DNA of 44,249 nucleotides, taken from NCBI RefSeq assembly GCF_021129155.1, contig NZ_JAJOMC010000040.1, positions 1 to 44,249 of the forward strand. Direction: 5' to 3'. A program made the translations under genes and the position numbers. This DNA is from Arthrobacter sp. AK04 (GTDB lineage: Bacteria > Actinomycetota > Actinomycetes > Actinomycetales > Micrococcaceae). Of this stretch, positions 1 through 6,958 are shown piece by piece; within the stretch, counting starts at the first letter, position 1; every line of letters starts with the position of its first letter. Under the pieces are notes generated by a model. That model searched no databases. It saw only the letters and a list, made by a program, of their open reading frames with translations, and was not told the origin of the DNA.

Positions 1-122
1 GCCGTGGCCACCAGCGACGATCCCCTCCGGCGGCGGCGCAACCGGAGGAGGAAAAATACCGTCAACCCCAGCCAGACAAAGGCGACACCGAAGACCAGGA
101 CCAGTGACGGGATCGCATCCAT
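1..122 (-). CDS. Partial small membrane protein, N-terminus only
   Basis: An open minus-strand frame begins with ATG at 122 and runs off the left edge of the window. The visible 40 residues begin MDAIPSLVLVFGVAFVW, followed by a hydrophobic stretch (LGLTVFFLL) and then an arginine-rich segment (RLRRRRRG). This is the layout of a single N-terminal membrane anchor with a positively charged cytoplasmic stop-transfer region. No ribosome binding site of good quality is visible upstream. The family cannot be named from so short a piece. A plus-strand frame over the same bases is rich in Arg/Lys/Thr and looks like a shadow. Function unknown; the gene is only moderately likely to be real. Confidence 0.35.
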   Translation of the reverse strand, partial: MDAIPSLVLVFGVAFVWLGLTVFFLLRLRRRRRGSSLVAT

Positions 123-327
123 GGTCAAGCTTAGGCGCGGAACCGCCGGAGGACGCTACCTGTTTTCCCGGCCGGAGGCTACGCGCCCTGCAGGTACCTC
201 CGTGCGTACTGCACACGGGGTTCCCCACACCGGCTGGGGGACGCGCCTTGCGCCAAAGCTGGGCCAAAACTAGGCGGATCCTGCGCCGGAATCTCCGCTG
301 CGCCGCCCCGGCCGCCCCCAGACTTGA

Positions 328-357
328 AAGGGGGGATCACTCTGGTCTCCTCCCCTT
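328..357 (+). promoter_or_regulatory. G-rich/C-rich hairpin upstream of the GH26-like gene
   Basis: A poly-G tract (AAGGGGGG) pairs with a later TCCTCCCCTT tract across a loop of about 11 bases, giving a stem of about eight pairs including one G-U. It lies about 65 bases upstream of the GTG start of the glycosidase. It could be a leader hairpin or the terminator of something upstream. The rest of 123-422 shows no convincing gene. Confidence 0.25.
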
Positions 358-422
358 AGCGTGCCCGCCCCCGCCGTCGCTCTTTCCATCCAAGGTGCGG
401 CAGCACACCACCTGGAGGTCCA

Positions 423-1688
423 GTGAAGCTGTTCAGATACATCCTGTGTTTCGCCGTGCTGCTTGCCTGGGCACTGCCCGCCGGCGCGGCCCCGGCGCAC
501 GCCGCGATGGCCGCCATCACCCTCAGCCCCAACACCGGCCCTGCCGGCACCTCCGTGACGGTCACCGGAACCGGGTTCCCCAAGAAGACCACGGGCACGG
601 TCAGCGCCGGAACCAACAACGCCCCTTTCAAAACCAGCGCTTCCGGCTACTTCACGGCCGAGCTGGTAATGCCCGAATCAGCCGACCCCGCCGTCACCGT
701 CCGGGCCGCAACGGCGACGGCGGGTGCCACTGCAGCATTCACCCTCACCTACAGCTCCCCCTCCATCGTCGAAGAGGAGCCTGTTGCCGAGCCGGCACCG
801 GCTCCCGCGCCTGCAAGCCCGGCGGCGCCCGCCCCCGCAACCCTGCGCTTCGGCGTCGGCACTCCCGGCGGCCCGCTCGCAGCGGCCGAACTGGACGAGG
901 TCACCGCCCTGGCCGGCGAGGCGCCGTCGATCATCCTGTCCTACAAGGACTTCAACCAGGCCCCGCCGATCACGGAACTGGAGGCTGTCCGGGCGCGTGG
1001 CGCGCTGACCCTGCTGACCTGGGAGCCGTGGGCGTGGGGCGGCGGAACAGCGCAGCCCGCGTACTCCCTGGACCGGATCACCGCCGGGGACTTCGATCCC
1101 TACCTGCGCCAGTGGGGCCAGTCGCTGGCCGCCTGGGGCCACCCGGTGATGCTGCGGTTCGGGCACGAGATGAACGGCAACTGGTACCCGTGGTCGGAGC
1201 AGGTCAACGGCAACGGTTCCGGGGACTATGTGGCCGCATGGCAGCACGTGCACGGCGTGGTGACGGCGGCCGGTGCCACCAACGTTACCTGGGTGTGGAA
1301 CCCCAACGTGCCGTACTGGGGCTCGGTGCCGCTGGCCGGCCTGTACCCCGGCGCGGAATATGTGGACGCCGTTGCACTGGACGGCTACAACTGGGGCACC
1401 TCCGCCTCGTGGAGCTCCTGGGTATCCCCGTCGCAGCTCTTCGGCGACGGCCTGTCCCAGCTCCGGACGCTCGCCCCGGGCAAACAGATCCTGATCGCAG
1501 AAACGTCCTCAGCCGAACAGGGCGGCAACAAGGCGGACTGGATCACTTCCCTGTTCAGCTACCTTGCCGCCCAGCCGGACATCACCGCCGTGACCTGGTT
1601 CCACTACAACAAGGAAACCGACTGGCGGATCAACAGCAGCACCGCATCCGCCAACGCCTTCAAGCAGGCACTGGCCGCCCGCGGGTAA
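423..1688 (+). CDS. Secreted GH26-like glycoside hydrolase with N-terminal IPT/TIG domain
   Basis: A 421-residue exported glycosidase. Residues 1-28 are a Sec signal peptide (hydrophobic core, AHA cleavage motif). Residues 30-110 form an IPT/TIG-type Ig-like domain (LSPNTGPAGTSVTVTGTGF). A Pro/Ala/Glu-rich linker spans 115-140, and the catalytic TIM-barrel runs from about 141 to the end. The motif RFGHEMNGNWYPW resembles the GH26 acid/base region (E249), and ILIAETSSAEQGG carries the expected nucleophile (E360). GH26 members are mostly beta-mannanases, with some beta-1,3-xylanases and licheninases; the substrate cannot be assigned here. The GTG start has GGAGG at 414-418 directly upstream. 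It stands alone, followed by the ANTAR gene on the same strand. Likely role: extracellular degradation of plant or microbial beta-glycans. Confidence 0.8.
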   Translation: MKLFRYILCFAVLLAWALPAGAAPAHAAMAAITLSPNTGPAGTSVTVTGTGFPKKTTGTVSAGTNNAPFKTSASGYFTAELVMPESADPAVTVRAATATAGATAAFTLTYSSPSIVEEEPVAEPAPAPAPASPAAPAPATLRFGVGTPGGPLAAAELDEVTALAGEAPSIILSYKDFNQAPPITELEAVRARGALTLLTWEPWAWGGGTAQPAYSLDRITAGDFDPYLRQWGQSLAAWGHPVMLRFGHEMNGNWYPWSEQVNGNGSGDYVAAWQHVHGVVTAAGATNVTWVWNPNVPYWGSVPLAGLYPGAEYVDAVALDGYNWGTSASWSSWVSPSQLFGDGLSQLRTLAPGKQILIAETSSAEQGGNKADWITSLFSYLAAQPDITAVTWFHYNKETDWRINSSTASANAFKQALAARG

Positions 1689-1823
1689 CCAAAACAAGTG
1701 GTCGCCGCCCCGCGCCGGAAAAGTAGAGTACCGGCTACTCGTGCCCTCCGCGGGCTGTACTCGTAGATTCGGGGAAAGCCCGCGAGGGTGCGGGGCGGGA
1801 CTGAGGCTTACGGGGGCAGAAGC

Positions 1824-2579
1824 GTGGCAGTACAACCGGCGGACGGAACCGTGCGGACAGAACGCCGGGGGTTCCTGCTGGACCTCATCACAGGTACGGA
1901 GACTGACCAAGATTTGGTGCAGCGGCTGGCCGAGGCCGGTGCGCTGGCCCTCGGTGGGTCCGCGGACTGCGCTGCGTTGCTGATGCGGGCGGGAGGCCCT
2001 CCCGTCAGGGCCGGAAACAGCCCCGCCGCCGCAGCCCTGGCGTCCTCCGAGGACAGGAACGGCGGCGGTCCCCTGGGCCATGCCGTGAGTGCGGCGGAAC
2101 TGCTGAAGGTTGACCGCACGGCACCAACCAGGTGGCAGGCATACCGACGGCGGCTCTCGGCTTCCGGATTCGGCTCAGCGCTTGCTGTCCCGCTGGGACT
2201 GGAGGACCGCACGTCCTGCGCGCTGCTGTTCCTGCTCCGCGGCAGCACCGGACTGACGCCGAACCTGGTGGCGGAGGCCCGGTGGTTCGCCGAAGTGGCA
2301 GCCCAGAGCCTGCGGCTGGCGCTTGAGGTGCGCAGCGTCCGGTCCGCCGGGGACAACCTGAAGAACGTGCTGGAGGGCCGCACGTCCATCGATGTGGCCT
2401 GCGGAGTGATCATGGCACAGAACAGCTGTACCTACGCCGAGGCTTTCAGCAAGCTGGCGGGTGCCTCACGCCAGCGGAACCTGAAGGTGCGCAGCGTTGC
2501 CGAGAACGTGGTCAAGTCAGTGGCCGCCGGCACCCCGGCTGCCCGGCCCGAAACGCCGGGCCTGGCACAGCCACTTTGA
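1824..2579 (+). CDS. GAF-ANTAR domain transcription antitermination regulator
   Basis: About 251 residues. Residues 15-170 resemble a degenerate GAF sensor fold (GSALAVPLGLEDRTSCALLF is the typical late GAF strand pattern). The C-terminal segment (about 180-235) matches ANTAR: NLKNVLEGRTSIDVACGVIM followed by the second and third helices. ANTAR domains bind dual-hexaloop RNA hairpins and prevent transcription termination; the GAF domain presumably senses a signal. The gene is monocistronic and convergent with the subtilase downstream. The start is uncertain: GTG at 1824 (MAVQPADG) follows a weak GGGGGC site, while an in-frame GTG at 1788 would add 12 residues. The target RNA is not identifiable here. 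A close functional analogue lies at 20045-20782. Confidence 0.8.
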   Translation: MAVQPADGTVRTERRGFLLDLITGTETDQDLVQRLAEAGALALGGSADCAALLMRAGGPPVRAGNSPAAAALASSEDRNGGGPLGHAVSAAELLKVDRTAPTRWQAYRRRLSASGFGSALAVPLGLEDRTSCALLFLLRGSTGLTPNLVAEARWFAEVAAQSLRLALEVRSVRSAGDNLKNVLEGRTSIDVACGVIMAQNSCTYAEAFSKLAGASRQRNLKVRSVAENVVKSVAAGTPAARPETPGLAQPL

Positions 2580-2630
2580 ACCCGGGCGGGTCACCGGCGT
2601 TGTGTCCCCCGGCCCGCACCGGCGGGATTC

Positions 2631-4091
2631 CTAGTCGTCATCGCCAAAGTCCAGTGCCTTGGCGGCGTCCACCAGTCCATGGCCGCAGTCCTCGGGGCAG
2701 TCAACGGGCAGCCGCCGGGCCGTTGACTCCAGGCGCTCCTCCACCATCTTGGGCGTGTAGCTGCTGCCCTTTTCGGACATGAGCAGGGCGGCGATTCCAG
2801 CCACGTGGGGGGTTGCCATGGACGTGCCCTGCATGAAGGCATAGGCCTCAAGCCCGGGAGTCGTGGCGCCGAAGTTCGAGGTGGAGAGGATGCCTTCGGT
2901 GAACTGGCTGGTGATGTCGCCGCCCGGTGCCGTCACGTCCACGTCATCGCCGTAGTTTGAGTAGGACGCGCGGGCACCGGTGGGTCCGGCGGCAGCCACC
3001 GTGATCACCTTCTTGCAGTTTGCCGGGCTCATGCCGGAGGCCGGGCGGTTCGCGTTGCCGGCAGCAACCACCACGGCGGCACCGGCCTTGTTGGCGGCAT
3101 TGATGGCGGTCTGCATCATGGCGGAGCAGGGCCCGTCACCGCCCACGCTGAGGTTGATCACGCGGGCGGGGTTGGGGTTGACCGGCAGCCCGGCCACCTG
3201 CCCGCCTGCGGCCCAGACGATGGAGTCTGCCACGTCTGACTCGTAGCCGCCGCAGGCGCCGAGGGCGCGAACGGGAAGCAGCCGGGCTTCGGGTGCCACT
3301 CCCGCGATACCGTCATTGTTGTTGGCCACTGCGGCGATGGTTCCCGCAACGTGTGTTCCGTGCCAGGAAGACATCCCGTCCTCTCCGCCCATCCCGCACA
3401 GCTCCGCGCTAAACCAGTCCCCCTCGTCCTGCGGGTTGGCGTCACGCCCGTCGCCGTCCCGGGCGGAGGCGGCGTCAATGATCATGTCGTAGCCCGGCAG
3501 CACCTGGGAGTCCAGCTCAGAGTGGCTGGTGATTCCCGTGTCCACCACCGCCACTACGGTCCCCCCACCGCGGTTCACCTTCCAGGCGCCGGGGATCCGG
3601 ATGCCGGCGGCGCGGTCCCACAGGTTCCACTGGGCCGGGTATCCGGGATCGTTGGGAGCCTCGGTATCGCTGGGAACCTCGGAGGCCGGGTACATTCTGA
3701 TGTCCGGCTCGGCGTAGGCCACGCCCGGGGCTGACCGCAGTGCAGCCAGGAACGCCTCGGCTTCGGCACCGGGAAGGGGCCGGCTGGTCTTCACCACCTG
3801 CGTTCCGGCAGCGGTGCCTTTGACGTTTTGGGCAGCGATGCCCACCCGGCCCGCGGCCTGGCGCGCAGCCGCGGCGGGCGCCGCCGCCGCGCCCCCGAGG
3901 CGGGGGCCGCCGTGGATCCCCACAATGACCTGGGCGGGGGCGGGGGACGCAGCGGGCGCCGCCCGCGGCGGGGTTGGCCGGATGTTGTCCAGTCCGCCGT
4001 CGGCCCGGGCAGGGAGGGCCAGGGTTGTGTTCGCCAGGACGGCAGCCAAAGCAATGGCGACGGCGGTGCGGGGGCTGAAGCGGTGGGTCAT
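2631..4091 (-). CDS. Secreted subtilisin-family serine protease (S8), no SLH tail
   Basis: A 486-residue protease. Residues 1-31 are a signal peptide (MTHRFSPRTAVAIALAAVLA, ending near ARA). Residues 50-135 form an I9-like inhibitor propeptide (VIVGIHGG ... GVAYAEPD). The catalytic domain follows, with Asp184 (VVAVVDTGI), His244 (SSWHGTHVAGT), oxyanion Asn346 (VVAAGNANR) and Ser424 (GTSMATPHVAG). The protein ends in an acidic DFGDDD tail soon after the domain, exactly where the paralog at 9519-11546 continues into three SLH-like repeats. The start at 4091 is chosen because GAAGGA lies at good spacing; an in-frame ATG at 4121 would add ten residues. The leader around the start is nearly identical to that of the paralog, so the two arose by duplication. 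Likely role: freely released extracellular protease. Confidence 0.9.
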   Translation of the reverse strand: MTHRFSPRTAVAIALAAVLANTTLALPARADGGLDNIRPTPPRAAPAASPAPAQVIVGIHGGPRLGGAAAAPAAAARQAAGRVGIAAQNVKGTAAGTQVVKTSRPLPGAEAEAFLAALRSAPGVAYAEPDIRMYPASEVPSDTEAPNDPGYPAQWNLWDRAAGIRIPGAWKVNRGGGTVVAVVDTGITSHSELDSQVLPGYDMIIDAASARDGDGRDANPQDEGDWFSAELCGMGGEDGMSSWHGTHVAGTIAAVANNNDGIAGVAPEARLLPVRALGACGGYESDVADSIVWAAGGQVAGLPVNPNPARVINLSVGGDGPCSAMMQTAINAANKAGAAVVVAAGNANRPASGMSPANCKKVITVAAAGPTGARASYSNYGDDVDVTAPGGDITSQFTEGILSTSNFGATTPGLEAYAFMQGTSMATPHVAGIAALLMSEKGSSYTPKMVEERLESTARRLPVDCPEDCGHGLVDAAKALDFGDDD

Positions 4092-4375
4092 TGGCGGACA
4101 TCCTTCAAGGACAGGCGCCAAGCGCTGGGTGCCGGCGCGCGGACAGACTCACCCCCGCCCCGATTCTAGCCACAAGCAGGAGAGGGATGAAGGGGCAGCG
4201 GCAAATATCCCGGACGCGGGTATATGGAACGCGTTTTCGGCAGCGCGGCTCGATCTGCCTGCGCCATCCAGCCCCAGATCAGTCCGGACGGGGATTGGCA
4301 CATATTCCCTGCGGGCAACCACATATTTCCAACGTTTTGGCTTTATTGGCGAGCGCTGCTCCTTAGGATTCCTCC

Positions 4376-4570
4376 ATGTGGACCAAACAGAGCCAGAGCT
4401 TCTGCCCCGCATGCGGCAGGACCACCCACCACGTGACTCACTTTCACAAGGACGACGCCGGCACGCTTGTTGCCAGCGCACGTTGTGCCGAGTGCCCGCA
4501 ACAGGGCGTTCCCGCCGAAACCCACATGCCCGCCACGCCGTGGAAATCCCACGGCGTTCCGGCGCTCTGA
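4376..4570 (+). CDS. Small CxxC-CxxC zinc-ribbon-like protein
   Basis: A 64-residue protein with two cysteine pairs, CPAC at 10-13 and CAEC at 37-40, separated by a His-rich stretch (TTHHVTHFH). This is the arrangement of a small zinc ribbon. An AGGA-containing site precedes the ATG. It lies between the divergent subtilase promoter and the propeller SLH gene, in a locally AT-richer stretch (4200-4375) that probably holds its promoter. No enzymatic domain is present; a regulatory or nucleic-acid-binding role is possible but not shown. Length and the paired cysteines argue that it is real. Confidence 0.5.
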   Translation: MWTKQSQSFCPACGRTTHHVTHFHKDDAGTLVASARCAECPQQGVPAETHMPATPWKSHGVPAL

Positions 4571-4732
4571 CATGAGTACCGGACGCAAGATCTCAGTGCC
4601 CTACCTGGCAAAGGTGAGTAACGGGTACTCGGGCGGCATGTGTTGCACAAGAGGTTAATAAATCATCGGGGGCACCAGCTTCCTCAGGGACCTGGACGCG
4701 ACAGCGTTGGGGCGGAACGTTTAAGGAGAACC

Positions 4733-6661
4733 GTGAAGAAATCGATCAGACGAGCCCTGGGCCAGGGGCTGGCAACAGTCCTTGTCCTCACCGGGCTTGG
4801 AGCATTTGGGGGCCCGGCCAGCGCAGCGGAGCCAGCCCCGCCACCCGCCCCAACTTTCGGCACCCCTGGCTTCAATTACACAGGCGTGGCAAATCCCCCC
4901 ACCGCTGACAAGCCGCAGAGCAAGGTGTGGTGGAACGACGGTTCCTGGTGGGCTGACATGTGGACGTCAGGAGGTTGGCGCATCCACAAGCTGGACCGGG
5001 CCGCCAAGCAGTGGGTGGACACCGGGGTGGGGGTGGACACCCGTGCCAACACATCGGCGGACACCTTCTGGGATGGCACCCACCTCTACATTGCCCACCA
5101 TGTGGTCACCATCTCCACCGAGGACGGGCCAAAGGCGTCACGCCCGGACTCCCCGGCGAAGCTGTACCGCTACAGCTATGAGAACGGAAAATACACGCGG
5201 AGCAGTGGTTTCCCCACCGAGATCACCAGAAACAGCAGTGAATCGATGACCATCGACAAGGACAGCACCGGCGCCATCTGGGCCACCTGGACCCAGGTCT
5301 CGGGCGTAACAACCGGCGGCTATACCAGCAAAGTGATGGTTAACAACTCGGCCGCGGGCGGCACCTCGTGGGGCACGCCGCAGGCCCTTACCGGCGAAAA
5401 CGCTACCGTGGCTCCGGATGACATCTCGTCCCTTGTCGCCTTCGGCAAGAACAAAATCGGGGTTATGTGGTCTGACCACACAACGGGTTCGGTCTGGTGG
5501 GCCAGCCGCAGCGACGGCCAGCCTGCCACTTCCTGGAACGTGCAGTCCGCCGTCCGCGGACCAAACCAGGCTGACGACCATCTGAACATCAAGTCACTGC
5601 AGGCGGATACCAGCGGCCGTGTCTTCGCTGCGGTGAAGACGAGCTTCGATATGAACTCCACTGCAAGGAAGTCGGACCCGCAGTTGCAGCTGCTGGTGTT
5701 CAAGCCAGCCACGGGAGCATTCGACAAGTACACGATCTCCACGATCGGTGACTGCCACACCCGTCCGCAGATTGTGCTTGACCCGGAAAACAACAAGATC
5801 CATGCCTTCCAGTCGGGTCCGGCAACAACGGTGACGGGCTGCCCCTACAGCGGGGTCTCAGGGGCCATCTACCAAAAGACGGCTTCCATGGACAACCCCG
5901 TTTTCACCGCCGGCCGCGGCGACCCCGTTATCCAGGACTCCACCCCCAGCGTCAACAACGTGACCACCAGCAAGCACCCTGTCACCAGCAAGAGCGGCAT
6001 GGTGATCCTGGCCAGCGACACCGATGACCAGCGCTACTGGTTCGCCGACTTTGGCATCGATGGGAACGGCGACGACGAGGGCGAGTACGTGCCGCCTGCA
6101 GTTTCACCGTTTGCTGATGTGGTGACAACTCAACAGTTCTACAAGGAGATCTGCTGGCTCTACGACAACGAGATTTCCACAGGCTGGGTAGACAACGACA
6201 TCAGGACTTACCGGGCGCTTCAGCCGGTGAACCGTGATGCGATGGCAGCATTCATGTACCGCCTTGCCGGAGAGCCCGACTACACTCCACCGGCGGTATC
6301 GCCCTTCACGGACGTTCCTCCCGGAACGGCCTACTACAAGGAGATCAACTGGCTAGCCGATCAGGAAATCTCAAAGGGCTACGATGACCGGACCTTCCGG
6401 CCCCTTGAGCCAGTGAACCGCGATGCGATGGCGGCATTCATGTACCGCCTTGCCGGCGAGCCTTCCTACACACCACCGGCGGCATCGCCCTTCACTGATG
6501 TTGCTCCCGGTACGGCGTTCTACAAGGAGATCAACTGGCTGGCCGATCAGGAAATCTCAAAGGGGTACGATGACCGGACCTTCCGGCCGCTTGTGGCAGT
6601 GAACCGTGATGCTATGGCAGCATTCATGTACCGGTTCAATGAAAAGCTGGACTTCATCTAG
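4733..6661 (+). CDS. Surface protein: beta-propeller/sialidase-like domain plus three SLH-like repeats
   Basis: A 642-residue exported protein. Residues 1-35 are a signal peptide (KKSIRRALGQGLATVLVLTG ... ASAAEP). Residues 40-440 are rich in W/G-containing beta blades (VWWNDGSWWADMW, GAIWATWTQV, IGVMWSDHTTGSVWW) and resemble a BNR/sialidase-type propeller, but I see no clear Asp-box series or catalytic set, so no enzyme activity is claimed. Residues about 450-642 hold three SLH-like repeats of about 64 residues, each with PFxDV...FYKEI.WL...IS.G......RPL..VNRDAMAAFMYR. The GTG start at 4733 has AAGGAG at 4723-4728; a further-upstream in-frame start at 4640 lacks a site. Probably non-covalently bound to a wall polymer. 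A strong hairpin follows the stop. Confidence 0.85.
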   Translation: MKKSIRRALGQGLATVLVLTGLGAFGGPASAAEPAPPPAPTFGTPGFNYTGVANPPTADKPQSKVWWNDGSWWADMWTSGGWRIHKLDRAAKQWVDTGVGVDTRANTSADTFWDGTHLYIAHHVVTISTEDGPKASRPDSPAKLYRYSYENGKYTRSSGFPTEITRNSSESMTIDKDSTGAIWATWTQVSGVTTGGYTSKVMVNNSAAGGTSWGTPQALTGENATVAPDDISSLVAFGKNKIGVMWSDHTTGSVWWASRSDGQPATSWNVQSAVRGPNQADDHLNIKSLQADTSGRVFAAVKTSFDMNSTARKSDPQLQLLVFKPATGAFDKYTISTIGDCHTRPQIVLDPENNKIHAFQSGPATTVTGCPYSGVSGAIYQKTASMDNPVFTAGRGDPVIQDSTPSVNNVTTSKHPVTSKSGMVILASDTDDQRYWFADFGIDGNGDDEGEYVPPAVSPFADVVTTQQFYKEICWLYDNEISTGWVDNDIRTYRALQPVNRDAMAAFMYRLAGEPDYTPPAVSPFTDVPPGTAYYKEINWLADQEISKGYDDRTFRPLEPVNRDAMAAFMYRLAGEPSYTPPAASPFTDVAPGTAFYKEINWLADQEISKGYDDRTFRPLVAVNRDAMAAFMYRFNEKLDFI

Positions 6662-6679
6662 GGCAATTCCCACAGCAGT

Positions 6680-6727
6680 CTGCTCCCCGGAATTTGGACG
6701 GATATCCGTTCGAGTTTCGGGGAGCAG
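6680..6727 (+). terminator. Hairpin after the propeller SLH gene
   Basis: Perfect 10-base arms CTGCTCCCCG (6680-6689) and CGGGGAGCAG (6718-6727) enclose a loop that itself contains the perfect 12-base palindrome ACGGATATCCGT (6698-6709). It begins 19 bases after the stop codon. There is no T-tract, so it may act as a processing or stability element as well as a terminator. The remainder of 6728-6958 shows no gene; it should contain the promoter of the next gene. Confidence 0.55.
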
Positions 6728-6958
6728 CTGTGTGCGGGCCCCCTACAAACGGCTGCGCACGGCGGGGCGCGGACAGGTGTTGCATGCGGCGTGCCTCTAC
6801 TATGTAAGTGTGCCTCGGCTCGATTAGAACAAACGACCGTATTGCGTGCGGATCCTTGCCGGGACACTCCAGCTGCGTTGGCGGCAAGCCTGATATACCC
6901 GCCTGCCGTCACGTCCAGCGCCCCGTAGAATCTGCACGTCATTCAAGGAGACTTCACC

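Noticed and set aside
104..1726. Long 540-codon plus-strand frame over the GH26-like gene
   Set aside because: It is rich in Arg/Pro/Gly with no domain. The frame at 423-1688 has signal peptide, linker and catalytic motifs. High GC makes shadow frames common.
4572..4658. 28-codon frame beginning MSTGRKISVPYLAKV, two bases after the zinc-ribbon stop
   Set aside because: Too short, no clear ribosome site and no domain. It may be part of the leader of the SLH gene.
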